Shown: positions 1-8,900 of the stretch, piece after piece | Numbering within the stretch: the stretch's first letter is position 1 | Layout of the letters: each line of letters opens with the position of its first letter | From: Actinoplanes octamycinicus | GTDB lineage: Bacteria; Actinomycetota; Actinomycetes; Mycobacteriales; Micromonosporaceae | Length of the DNA: 64,000 nucleotides | Reading direction: 5' to 3' | NCBI RefSeq assembly: GCF_014205225.1 | Contig: NZ_JACHNB010000001.1 | Location: forward strand, 2,771,501-2,835,500 | The notes under the pieces: model-generated | Told to the model about the DNA's origin: nothing | What the model saw: only the letters and a program-made list of their open reading frames with translations | Database searches by the model: none | Position numbers and translations under genes: made by a program

Positions 1-479
1 CGTCTCGTAGATGGGACCTGGAGTGCTCGCGACATTCGCCAACTGGACCGTGCCGCACGCGAGCATGGCGCGGTAGGTGCCGCAACGGAGCGGGCTACCG
101 CGCATCGCCATGAGCGGGAGGCCTATCACTGGTACCTCGCCGACCACGCCGCGCGCCGGGGATGGACGCCAGAGAAGGGCTTATGGCAACCCGGGCACCA
201 TGCCCTGGTCCATGGCGACCGCCGGCCCGTACCCTCTCTCCCCTTTCCTCGGCGTGATGGTCGTGCTGTCTTTCGGGATGCACTTGACCTTGTCGTCGCT
301 GGGCAGGGTCCAACACTGGAAAGTGTCGAAGCTGTGCTCAAGGCCTCATCCGCCGGACAGACGGCCGCGCTGCCGTCACCAGCAGCGCGGCGCGCATCGA
401 TTACTACGTCGAGCCGGTCGAAGAGTGCCCGTCGTCTCGCTGCACCAGCCAGCGACTCCTCGTCGGCGGGCTCACTTGA
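1..479 (+). pseudogene. Partial, probably frameshifted unknown protein at left edge
   Basis: A reading frame is already open at base 1 and reads like a soluble protein (Arg/His-rich segment with YHWYLADHAARRGW) as far as VEAVLK near 345. That frame then runs on only as antisense shadow of the next gene. A different plus frame picks up at once (GLIRRTDGR ... RIDYYVEPVEEC) and stops at 477-479, just beside the 3' end of the convergent nuclease gene. One missing base near 345-352 would join the two into one natural C-terminus. I do not recognise the family. It could be a decayed element gene, a sequencing error, or my misreading of open antisense frames. Confidence 0.35.
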
Positions 480-2808
480 ACCACCGGTTGTGCTGATAGG
501 CGAAAGCGTCGGGCCCATCGAGCTCCTGCGTGGTGTTGTTGAGCCGGGCGAGGAAGACCGAGCCCTTGGTTCCAGTCTTGGTGCGGAGTGTGTACACCGG
601 CTCCGAGGCGGGCGCGACGTCTATGCGAGCGACCGTGCGGCTGTCGATGCTGCTGAACCTGACGGTGACGTTAGCCATGGCGCCCTTGCCGAAGTCCAGG
701 ATCAGCAGCTGGGTGAGCCACTGCTCCCAGGCGTCGGTGTTCTTCTTGGTGAAGACCGTCAGGTCCTCCTCCAGGCCGAGCACGTTCCCGTCGTCCTCGA
801 CGCCGACGAGCAGCGTCCCTCCGTGGCCGTTCATGAAGCCGGCGACCGTCTTGGTCACCGCCCACTCGATCGCACGGTCCTTCTGACCGGTAGAAAGGTT
901 CTTCCGGCCGGTCGACTTGAACTCGACGATCTTGCTCTCGCCCGCCATGATCAGCGCCTGGATGCTACGAGCCAGCGCGGCCCCGCCTTGGTACTCGGCG
1001 AACGGGCTACCGTGGTTGTCTCCGCGGTTCACGGGCCGGCCAGTCGCATCCTCAATCTGCCGGATCAGTCGTTCGTAGCGAGCATCGAAGACGGCCCGGA
1101 AGTCGTCCTGCCGCAGAGCGACCGGGTCGATGTCGTGACTGGCGATGATCGCGTCCAAGTCCTGGGAGTCCACTGGCAGGTCGGCTTCGACTGCGGCCAG
1201 GTACTTGCTCGGAGCGTTCGTGCCGATGTATCCCCAGGTCTGTCCGTCGATGGCGGTCTTGTTGACGATGCAGTTGGCGTAGCCGCTGTCGATGCCGTTC
1301 GCCGCGCACCACTTCTGCGGGAAGATGTGGCGGATGTCGATCGAGTCGGCGGCATAGGCCTTGGCGTCGATCGTGTCGCCGGTCCGGAAGTCACGACCGC
1401 CGCGTTTCATGGCGAGCGCGTAGAGACCTTTGTAGGCGGCACTGTTCCGGGTCCGAAGGCCCAGGAGCCGTTCGGCCTGGAACTGGGACTCGCGGACCGT
1501 CCGCGGTTCTTCACCGTCGTCCTGGATCCAGCTGAGAACGTCTTGCAGGTCGTTGGCGAATCGGGTGTCGGTGGTACCCCCGTACAGCTCTCCGAATACT
1601 CCGCACCAGTACCACTGGCGCAACTTCGCTCGGGGTGCAGGCTTGAAGGCGTCTTCGCCCAAGAGCGTGAGGATTGCGGTCAACGGCACCAACTGCGTGC
1701 TGTACGGAAGGTCGCGGGCACGGAAGATGCGCTCACCATGCAGAAAGCGCACGACGCGCTGAAGCGTGTCGGTGACGGCGTCGGCCCAGCCCTTGTACCC
1801 GCTCAGCGGCAACGACAACATCTCGCGACGCTTGGCGGATACTCCTGGAACGCGGTCACCACGAACCCGCTCCTGCATACGTTCTTCCCAGCGACTTCGG
1901 GTCCAGAGCAGGGTCACGATCTGGAGAAAGGTCGTGGCGTCCAGATCGGCGAGTAGCGGCTCATCGGCCCAGGTCGCCTGCCGCCGCTCCCAGTCGTCCC
2001 GCAACCTGAAGTCCTCCGCGGCGAACGTCGCCGTGAGCAGCTCGAACACCGTCAGTTCAACACCCCCGGTGTTGACCTTCTCGAAGACCTGGCAGACAGC
2101 TTCCTTGGAGGTCTTCTGGTCGAGCGCAATCCGGGGGACGCTGTAGTGCAAGAAGGGCGAGATCAGCGCCTCCTGAAATCGCTTCCAGATCTGGAGTTGC
2201 TGGTCCATCGACGGTCCTGCCTGCAGGTAGGCGTACTGCCAGTCGAGGGTGGCGTTCTGATCCAGGACGATGTCAAGGGGGAAGAGGCCGGCCTTGCCGG
2301 CTCGTACTTGGGCGTCGGTCGTAGAAGCATCGAGGAGGAGTTCGCCGCGAGAGCTCAGCCGCCGTTTGTCGGCCGGGAGCGACAGAATGGCCTCGTTCCG
2401 ATCAGCGTCCGGGTCGATGCAAGCGTCGATGTCGGCGAAGTACCAGCGCTCGACCTCCTTCTTCCGGGTGTCCCGAGTCCGGACTGGTGCCCCAGAGCGA
2501 AGGGCCAGGTAAAGAGACGTAGTCCGTTGCTGGCCATCGAGCAGTAGGTACTTAGGGTTGGTGGTCGCCGTGGCGCTCGGAGCTCCCTCCAACGGCCGGG
2601 GCCGGAACCGAACCTCGGCGTTGCCAGTTTCGAGCGTCATCACGGCGCCGATTGGGAACGAGCGAGAGACCGACGCGAGCAGGCTTACGATGTGGTCGTC
2701 GTCCCAGACCCATCCCCGCTGGAAGTCGGGAAGCTGCAGCACACCTTGGCGCGCTTGGTTCAACAGGTCTGCCAGCGGAACATCGCCGCTCTCGAACGTC
2801 TTAGCCAC
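472..2808 (-). CDS. GmrSD-like DUF262/DUF1524 protein fused to AlbA_2 (Schlafen-type) domain
   Basis: 778 residues, GTG start with a good GGAGGG ribosome site. The N-terminus (about 1-260) is a DUF262/ParB-like NTPase domain, with LPDFQRGWVW near residue 25 and DGQQRTT near 90. The middle (about 330-600) is a GmrSD C-terminal/DUF1524 HNH-type nuclease domain, with RHIFP (His about 494) followed by the conserved NKTAI and SKYL elements. The last about 155 residues (from GESKIVEFKST, about 620) are an AlbA_2 domain as in Schlafen-like proteins. GmrSD-type proteins are type IV restriction enzymes that cut modified phage DNA; the AlbA_2 tail is not part of classical GmrSD and probably adds nucleic-acid recognition. 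It is divergent from the next two genes. An anti-phage role is inferred from domains and from its place on a mobile element. Confidence 0.85.
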   Translation of the reverse strand: MAKTFESGDVPLADLLNQARQGVLQLPDFQRGWVWDDDHIVSLLASVSRSFPIGAVMTLETGNAEVRFRPRPLEGAPSATATTNPKYLLLDGQQRTTSLYLALRSGAPVRTRDTRKKEVERWYFADIDACIDPDADRNEAILSLPADKRRLSSRGELLLDASTTDAQVRAGKAGLFPLDIVLDQNATLDWQYAYLQAGPSMDQQLQIWKRFQEALISPFLHYSVPRIALDQKTSKEAVCQVFEKVNTGGVELTVFELLTATFAAEDFRLRDDWERRQATWADEPLLADLDATTFLQIVTLLWTRSRWEERMQERVRGDRVPGVSAKRREMLSLPLSGYKGWADAVTDTLQRVVRFLHGERIFRARDLPYSTQLVPLTAILTLLGEDAFKPAPRAKLRQWYWCGVFGELYGGTTDTRFANDLQDVLSWIQDDGEEPRTVRESQFQAERLLGLRTRNSAAYKGLYALAMKRGGRDFRTGDTIDAKAYAADSIDIRHIFPQKWCAANGIDSGYANCIVNKTAIDGQTWGYIGTNAPSKYLAAVEADLPVDSQDLDAIIASHDIDPVALRQDDFRAVFDARYERLIRQIEDATGRPVNRGDNHGSPFAEYQGGAALARSIQALIMAGESKIVEFKSTGRKNLSTGQKDRAIEWAVTKTVAGFMNGHGGTLLVGVEDDGNVLGLEEDLTVFTKKNTDAWEQWLTQLLILDFGKGAMANVTVRFSSIDSRTVARIDVAPASEPVYTLRTKTGTKGSVFLARLNNTTQELDGPDAFAYQHNRWFK

Positions 2809-3133
2809 TCCAGCCCTCCCGAGGCTCGCTCCCGAGCCACAGTAGACGTCAACTCGTCCGCATGTCCCGCCTCCGGAACTGGATCTTGCGCAAGGGGCCG
2901 GTACTCCGACAGCATCTCGAAGCGCGACGACGTTTCGATGATTGGATCGGGGAGCCGTTCATGGCGGACGGCGCTGTGGCGGCCTGATCGGTGGAGTCCG
3001 ATGATTCATGTCCGGTTCGCCAGCCGGTTCGAGCGTCCGGTCTGGATCATCCAGACGATGGTGGAAGGTGCCGCGACGCTGGATAGTGGTGGGCAACCGA
3101 ACAGAGGTGGGTGACCTGGTGGCTGGGGAAGTC
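2809..3133. other. Divergent intergenic region
   Basis: 325 bp between the start of the minus-strand nuclease and the plus-strand unknown protein. It must hold both promoters. I see no convincing hairpin, tRNA or conserved small ORF; the open frames here give Arg/Ser-rich translations without a usable ribosome site. Confidence 0.5.
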
Positions 3134-4054
3134 ATGGACGTGCTGGCGCTTGAGTACGCCGAACGACAGTTGATCGTCGTTCAGCGTGACGAGCAGATTC
3201 TCGCGCACCGTCGCCGGTCCGACGCCGACTCTGAATCAGGGCAGTCCATCGCCGCGGCCTTTAGCAGAGGCTTGACGAGCAGCGCCATCCTTTCCCCTCT
3301 TTTTCTGCTTCCCCGGGTAGCGCTGCGCGGTCTCCCGCGGCCTGGGCTTGGCGGCCGTGGGCCAGTAGTGGCCCTGGCTGTCGCTGGTGTGGCAGTCGCG
3401 GCTGGCGCTGCCGCTGGCGTAGCAGCCGATATGAAGCAGTCGTCGTCGGCCGAGCCTTCTGTGCGCGGAATCCTTCCTCTCCGTACAGCCGAGATTGCCA
3501 GCCTGCAACTGCCGCTCGGGCATCCGCTGTTCGACACGGTTTACGTCGGGCACCCTGCTCGGCCAGCTTCCTACTATCCACTTGCCGACTTTCATCGGCG
3601 GGCCTTCGAGCACAAGTTCAGTGAGGCCCTGCGGCTGGTGACCAGCCTTGGCGCGACGACCATCAAGGTATCCGCGGTTCAGGGGTGGGGCCGCGAGTTC
3701 TCAGCCGGCCTGCAAGTGGGGCTGCCGACCGCGAAGAGCGCGGGCGCCAAGGTGAAGTCGCGTGAGTCCCGCAGGCGGGAGTTTCTGTACTCTGCCGAAC
3801 TCGCTGGGTCGACTGATCCGGTCATCCCGTCAAACCTCGTTTGGTACCCGCACGAGGATGCATGGCAGGAGATTGCCCGGCAGCGGGTGGAGCACGGACT
3901 GCGGTCGTTCGAACTGCGGGTCACCTACCAGGACGACTTTTCAGTGACCAGCGAACTGGCTGCGGAGGTAGCGCAGGCGAACTTCAAGCTCGGCGGCGAG
4001 TTCGAGCGGCAGCAGTCAACCATCTGGGCAATCACCGGGACATTCGCGTGCTGA
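3134..4054 (+). CDS. Unknown protein with one membrane segment and C-terminal beta-rich domain
   Basis: 306 residues from the ATG at 3134, chosen because GGGGAAG precedes it; the frame is open further upstream but reads as noise. Residues 1-30 form a short hydrophilic start (MDVLALEYAE...), about 77-98 is an Ala/Val/Gly-rich hydrophobic segment, and about 105-306 is an alternating hydrophilic/hydrophobic domain (SEALRLVTSLGATTIKVSAV; FELRVTYQDDFSVTSELAAE; ending in AITGTFAC). I do not recognise the domain. The gene stands 95 bp upstream of, and in the same direction as, the giant kinase fusion, so the two may be co-transcribed. A membrane effector or partner of that system is possible, but this rests only on position and the single hydrophobic segment. 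Confidence 0.65.
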   Translation: MDVLALEYAERQLIVVQRDEQILAHRRRSDADSESGQSIAAAFSRGLTSSAILSPLFLLPRVALRGLPRPGLGGRGPVVALAVAGVAVAAGAAAGVAADMKQSSSAEPSVRGILPLRTAEIASLQLPLGHPLFDTVYVGHPARPASYYPLADFHRRAFEHKFSEALRLVTSLGATTIKVSAVQGWGREFSAGLQVGLPTAKSAGAKVKSRESRRREFLYSAELAGSTDPVIPSNLVWYPHEDAWQEIARQRVEHGLRSFELRVTYQDDFSVTSELAAEVAQANFKLGGEFERQQSTIWAITGTFAC

Positions 4055-4149
4055 GTCGACCGCTCGCCTTGCGGCAGCCCGGCTGCCCCATGCACTCCAC
4101 CGCCAAGTAACGTTGCGCGCTCCTGTGCGTTCGGGAGGAAGCCGTCGGC

Positions 4150-7100
4150 ATGTCGTACCCCATCGTTGCCTCTCTTCCAGACCCGACCTCGGCCGCAGAC
4201 GATTTGCGGCTCGGCGACTCGCTTGTCGCCGCGCTCGGCGAGCGAGGTTGGCGAGTAGGTGACGACCCCTTGCGAGCACGCTGGTTGCGGCTTGCGGCCT
4301 GCCATTCCACGTTCTTGTACGAGTTCGGCTCTCTGCCGATTTCCACCGCAGTGTTGGCGGTGCTCGGGAAGGTGGGTGCCACTCACGTAACGCTTGCGGT
4401 GGCCGACCTCGTCGTGGAACGCACCCGTCCGGCCGAGGTTGGAAAGCAGAATCACATCGTTGCCCACGTGCCTGGAAGGATTGCCCCACTTCTAGCCAAA
4501 GCTTTGACTGTCGCCGAGGCGATGAACCTGGGCAAGGGCGAGGAGCCCAACCGGCACGGCGCGTCTCGTCTGGCTGAGGATGTCATGCACCAGATCTTGG
4601 GTGTGGTGGTGCTCCTCGGAGGCTACGAAGCTGTCAAGCGGTTGGTCGCAGACTTCTACGAAGAAGCACTCGCGCAGGTGCTTACGGACGGTGTCGACTG
4701 GTGGGGTGAGCTGACGCGCCTCGTACCGGCTCACGAGCTGACGGTCAACAACCACAAAGAAGGTCCAGAGCATCAGCCGAGGTTCGTTACGGAGATCATC
4801 GACGTCCAGGGGCGGGGAGGACGTGCTGAGTCTCCAAAGCGAATCGGCTCGAAGAAGCTGGCAATACAGGACTACCTGCGTAAGACCGGTCGTTATGGCG
4901 TAGTCATGGCGCGCTCAGGCGCGCAGTCCCTCCAACGGCTCGACGGTGAGCCTCGCCCCTACGCGCCGAGGCGAGGCCCGCGGGAGGAAATAGTCGCGGA
5001 CCTGGCGGCGACGCTCCAGATCAAACGGGAGCATCAGGCCTACCTGCAGCAGGCGCTTACTCATAAATCGTGGGCTTATGAGAATCAGCCCGTAGTGCGG
5101 CAGGCCCGGCAGAATCACTACGAGCTCTTGGCCAACCACGGCTCTTACGTCGTCGGAGCGGTGTCCGCTGCAGAGTTCACGGTGGACCTGCTGCGCCGGA
5201 CCCTCAAGCCCAGCGCCGAAGACAGCGCGATTCACTCTTGGCCTGAGCGCTGTTACGTCGCCATGTTCGAACGATTTGTACAGGAATCAGCCGTGCTCCG
5301 CGGCCGAGGCGAAGCACAGTGCAAGCCGCGCATGAAGGCGGACGTCTTTCAGGCGCTCGCTTCGGTCGCCTGGCGCTTCGGCGAGAACGGCGTGCCGAAA
5401 GCGGTGCGCGGCTGGATCCTGCGAGAGACTCTTGCTCAGAGTTTAGACGAGTTCAGCCGATTGCAGCGGCTGTGCGCGGTCTTCGGCGGTGAGGTCACTT
5501 CCGACCACACCGCAGAAGGGCCCCATCACGATTCGCGTTTCACCGCGACAGTTAATCTCCGTATCGACGATCTTGAGGTCGTTCGTACCGGCCCGCCCAC
5601 TCCGGGAAAGAAGGAGGCCACGCGGCTGGCCGCCGAGCGGTTCTCTCAAGTCTTCGCGCTAGGGCCGGATTTACGGGTGGCTGACCTGAAAGCCGAAGAC
5701 CGGGCGGACGGCATGCGGCTCTTGCCCCATCTCGCTAAGCGATTGCCGCTGACGCGCGGCCGCAATCTCCGGCGCTGTATTGAGGAAGGAGTTCTGGGGC
5801 TAGGCCTGCTCGCTACGTCCGACCACGACATAGAGAGCTTTCTGGCCTGGGCGGAGGAGGCCGACTCGCTAACCGGCCCGCTCGACGGTGAGGCGTTCGG
5901 CAGTCTGGTGATCGCCTACGGCAACACCGTGAGAGCACGGCCACGGCCACGGCTGGAGCACGCGTTGCGAGAGCTGGCGGCCTGGGTACGCAGTCTCGAT
6001 CCCGAAGGTGAGGTCGTAGTCCGCGAAGCACCACAGTGGGATCTCCTACTCGCTGTGGCGGGCGCGTTACGGGCCGGCGCCGCTCACCAGGGAAAAACGG
6101 TCGACGAGGTTGCCGGAGCCCGGCTGGTGTCTGGGCCACAATCGGCGGCTCTTCTCACCGCAGCCGACGCAGCTGCCATGGATGAACTACTCCGAGAGCT
6201 ACCGGAAGCCTTCGCCGAAACAGTTCGGTTCCGGCGGTTGCCCGACGGGGTCCGCGTAGAGTTCGCCACCGCGGCTCAGGTTGAGAGTAGCCGGGTCCGT
6301 ACTCTGATCGGATTGCTTGCCGAGACGGCACCCGGCCTCGGCCTCTTCGCAGGGCCCGACAAGCAGACGCTGAGCGCCACTTATGCACCCGACCCTGCCG
6401 AGCAGTCATTCGCGGCGGCAGGCCGGCTCGCGGCTCACGGCCCGCAAGACCGGGACGGCACCGCCATCCTGGCGAACGTTTTACACAGGCTCAAGAACGA
6501 GTTGATCGGCATGGAGGATGTAGCGCGAAAGGCTGCGCTGGCTGGCGACCGGGTGACCCGCTACCGCCGGCTCGCCGACGTCGCTCGGCATCACGAAGCT
6601 GCGGTTCTTCTGGCCGATCACCTGGATCGAACTAACCAGGCGCTTGCGGATGCCGACGAGGAGTTGACCGAGTTTGGTCCTTGGATCGACGAATACTGCG
6701 CCGCCAAGACCCTTCAGATCGCAGACCGGACGAACATTCGCCTGGTCCCGCCGCCAGAGTCACGGTCTTGCGAAATCTCCCTATCGCCGTCGCTGCTACG
6801 CGAAGTGCTGGATAACCTCATCAAGAACGCCGTCGAGGCGATGCCGGGCGGCGGCCAGATCACCGTCGACTGGCATACCGAGCCGGGCCATGTATTCGTT
6901 GTCGTACACGACGACGGCCCGGGGCTGCCCGACGAGGTCCGTACGGCCTTTCTGCAGGGCGAGACAGTGACCACCACCAAGGAGCACGGCTCTGGAATGG
7001 GGTTGTGGCTCGTCCGCAACGACCTTCGTCGGTTGGGTGGCACGATCTCTGATGATCCCGCGGCGGAAGGCCAGCGTTGGGTCATTGACCTGCCGCGCGA

Positions 7101-8355
7101 GGAAGTGACCGCAGACACGTCGGGTCGAGCAGCGGCACGGGCTGCAGAGACACAGACGCATTCGCGTCGGACAGTCCGGATATTGGTAGTGGATGATCAG
7201 GAAAACGTCGCGCGAACGATGGCTGGGCACCTCGAGCCGATCGCTGCTCAGGTAGTGATTGCGCATGACGGAAATAGCGCCCTGACCAGGCTGGCAACCG
7301 AACACTACGACGTGGTGGTCACCGATTTGCAGATGCCGCCTGAGCCGTGGGGCGGCCTGTGGTTGCTGAGGCGTATGAAGGACGACGGGCATCGAGTGCC
7401 GGTGGTGGTGCTTTCCGGCGAGGGGAACATCGACCAGGTGATCGAGGCGCTCAACGCCGGGGCAGCCGGTTATGTGACCAAGATCGATGCAGCCGCCAAG
7501 CTCGCCCCTGCCGTAGAGGAAATCCTGGCTGCTCTCCGGAGGCGCAGCCGGGACGAACTGCAGCATCTGCCGTTGCCGCTGGCGCTCGGCCTGCAGCGTT
7601 ACGAGTCGGAAACGGTCCCGAATCTGCGGGTGCGGGCTGGGCATATGGCGCTAGAAGATGCTCTTCGATTTATTGGCGCGGTAGGGCTGGGTGAACTCCT
7701 TAACGCTGACCCTGACGCCCGCGTTCCTGCTTCGGCGCTCGCAAGCCAGATGATGCTGGGCAAGTGGGTTGAGCTGCTGAAGGAACTCGGCCCGCGGCTG
7801 GCTCAGGACTCGTACGCCGGCCAGGTCATCCGAAGTCTCGACCTGGACAATCTCAAAGTGGCGAAGTCTGGTCGCAACGTTGTCGGTCACAGCTCGGAGC
7901 GCCCGAACGACGAGGTGAGCCGCATGCTGGGCGAGGTCGACCCGCTTCTGGAGCAGTTCGCTGCGGCCCTGCGGCATATTCCGAACCGCACCGTGATGAT
8001 CGCTGAAACTATGCGGTTGAGAGCGAAGCGGTACGCGGTCTCCGCTTTTCGAGTGACTGGCACTGGGCCTGTGCTGCCAAGTGCCGAGTTGACCAGCGAT
8101 GTCGGACTCGAGGAAAACTCTGTGGGTCTGTACCGGGAACGAACCGGCTCATGGATTCCGGTAGGCCCCTGGATGACAGCCAAGCCCGGCGGAACGCGAG
8201 GCGAGTGGCAGATTTTCGTCATCGACGGTGTTCGACGCGGGACTCGCAGTCGGCCGTCAGAGCTCGTCTATCACCCGTTCGGCCGCGGGGAGAAGTACAG
8301 GACAGCGGCCGACGAGGACGTTGAGAACCTAATCCGGCGATCGACGGCGCGATAA
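4150..8355 (+). CDS. Tandem RNase III-like/dsRBD + histidine kinase + receiver + HEPN-like fusion
   Basis: 1401 residues; ATG preceded by GGGAGGAAG. Domains read by eye: RNase III-like about 15-185 (LGKGEE at 127-132, LLGGYEAVKRLV), dsRBD about 195-250 (EGPEHQPRF, Lys235-Lys236), second RNase III-like about 285-435 (LQQALTHKSWAYEN from 299), second dsRBD about 440-505 (EGPHHDSRF, Lys487-Lys488), a 260-residue linker, histidine kinase about 770-1000 (His779 in LHRLKNEL, N box NLIKNAVEA from 889, DDGPG at 921, GSGMGL at 947), receiver about 1010-1130 (Asp1015/1016, phospho-acceptor Asp1059, Lys1111), HEPN-like about 1150-1275 (Arg1242-Asn-x-x-x-His1247) and a beta-rich tail. Both RNase III units lack key metal ligands (Glu/Asp replaced by Ala/Lys in unit 1; Asp replaced by Asn and Glu by Gln in unit 2). 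The dsRBD basic residues and all kinase/receiver residues are present. A dsRNA sensor driving a phosphorelay and RNase output is my inference; I know of no described family with this architecture. Confidence 0.8.
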   Translation: MSYPIVASLPDPTSAADDLRLGDSLVAALGERGWRVGDDPLRARWLRLAACHSTFLYEFGSLPISTAVLAVLGKVGATHVTLAVADLVVERTRPAEVGKQNHIVAHVPGRIAPLLAKALTVAEAMNLGKGEEPNRHGASRLAEDVMHQILGVVVLLGGYEAVKRLVADFYEEALAQVLTDGVDWWGELTRLVPAHELTVNNHKEGPEHQPRFVTEIIDVQGRGGRAESPKRIGSKKLAIQDYLRKTGRYGVVMARSGAQSLQRLDGEPRPYAPRRGPREEIVADLAATLQIKREHQAYLQQALTHKSWAYENQPVVRQARQNHYELLANHGSYVVGAVSAAEFTVDLLRRTLKPSAEDSAIHSWPERCYVAMFERFVQESAVLRGRGEAQCKPRMKADVFQALASVAWRFGENGVPKAVRGWILRETLAQSLDEFSRLQRLCAVFGGEVTSDHTAEGPHHDSRFTATVNLRIDDLEVVRTGPPTPGKKEATRLAAERFSQVFALGPDLRVADLKAEDRADGMRLLPHLAKRLPLTRGRNLRRCIEEGVLGLGLLATSDHDIESFLAWAEEADSLTGPLDGEAFGSLVIAYGNTVRARPRPRLEHALRELAAWVRSLDPEGEVVVREAPQWDLLLAVAGALRAGAAHQGKTVDEVAGARLVSGPQSAALLTAADAAAMDELLRELPEAFAETVRFRRLPDGVRVEFATAAQVESSRVRTLIGLLAETAPGLGLFAGPDKQTLSATYAPDPAEQSFAAAGRLAAHGPQDRDGTAILANVLHRLKNELIGMEDVARKAALAGDRVTRYRRLADVARHHEAAVLLADHLDRTNQALADADEELTEFGPWIDEYCAAKTLQIADRTNIRLVPPPESRSCEISLSPSLLREVLDNLIKNAVEAMPGGGQITVDWHTEPGHVFVVVHDDGPGLPDEVRTAFLQGETVTTTKEHGSGMGLWLVRNDLRRLGGTISDDPAAEGQRWVIDLPREEVTADTSGRAAARAAETQTHSRRTVRILVVDDQENVARTMAGHLEPIAAQVVIAHDGNSALTRLATEHYDVVVTDLQMPPEPWGGLWLLRRMKDDGHRVPVVVLSGEGNIDQVIEALNAGAAGYVTKIDAAAKLAPAVEEILAALRRRSRDELQHLPLPLALGLQRYESETVPNLRVRAGHMALEDALRFIGAVGLGELLNADPDARVPASALASQMMLGKWVELLKELGPRLAQDSYAGQVIRSLDLDNLKVAKSGRNVVGHSSERPNDEVSRMLGEVDPLLEQFAAALRHIPNRTVMIAETMRLRAKRYAVSAFRVTGTGPVLPSAELTSDVGLEENSVGLYRERTGSWIPVGPWMTAKPGGTRGEWQIFVIDGVRRGTRSRPSELVYHPFGRGEKYRTAADEDVENLIRRSTAR

Positions 8356-8436
8356 TGCAGTAGCCGTTCCGGCGTGAGACGATACCCAAGCCGTAGGTAG
8401 CGTGCGCGTACTGCGGTACCGGGGACGGTCGGTGCA

Positions 8437-8733
8437 ATGACAGACCCGACGCCCGAGTGTCTCCCGCCCGCCGCTCCCAGTGATCTTTCCGCGCCCACGT
8501 CTGGGCGAGTCCTCTTCCTCCGCCTTTACAACGAGGCCGTTGATGCTGTCCGAGGCGCTCTGGAGGCGCCGGCACCCTTAGCGACGGATACAGGCTTCCC
8601 TCCTGAGGGGTCTGGCGATCACAGCCGAGTGCGGCAAGAAGACTCCGCCGCCGCAGCCTTCAAGTCAGCCGTCGACGGCCTCTTCGCGAGTGACCAACCG
8701 GTGGAGTGGGCCGAGGTTGACGTGGTGGGTTGA
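8437..8733 (+). CDS. Possible small hypothetical protein (98 aa)
   Basis: ATG-initiated frame between the kinase fusion and the serine recombinase, same strand. It begins with a Pro/Ser/Thr-rich stretch, followed by a plausible amphipathic helix (VLFLRLYNEAVDAVRGAL) and an acidic C-terminus (EWAEVDVVG). The ribosome site is weak (GGGGACGG well upstream). No family recognised. It might be a small accessory to the upstream fusion or chance open frame in high-GC DNA. Confidence 0.35.
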   Translation: MTDPTPECLPPAAPSDLSAPTSGRVLFLRLYNEAVDAVRGALEAPAPLATDTGFPPEGSGDHSRVRQEDSAAAAFKSAVDGLFASDQPVEWAEVDVVG

Positions 8734-8900
8734 TCAAGACATGGAAACGGCTGAGGTCAGTCGCAGGTCATTTGGTCAGCAGTGAGCTTCAAGGTTCTCC
8801 CAGTTCAACCGGGATGCGCAGTTGATTGCGCCGCCGAAATCGGCGCGCACAGTGCCTTGTATCCGGGCCACCTCGGGAAACCTCTTGGAGAAACGCAGTC

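Noticed and set aside
334..1956. Long plus-strand open frame opposite the GmrSD-like gene
   Set aside because: After about 345 its translation is the antisense of a well-recognised nuclease; no protein features of its own and no start signal.
4150..5660. Active Dicer-like double RNase III enzyme
   Set aside because: The metal-ligand positions of both units are substituted, so a sensor reading fits better than an active nuclease.
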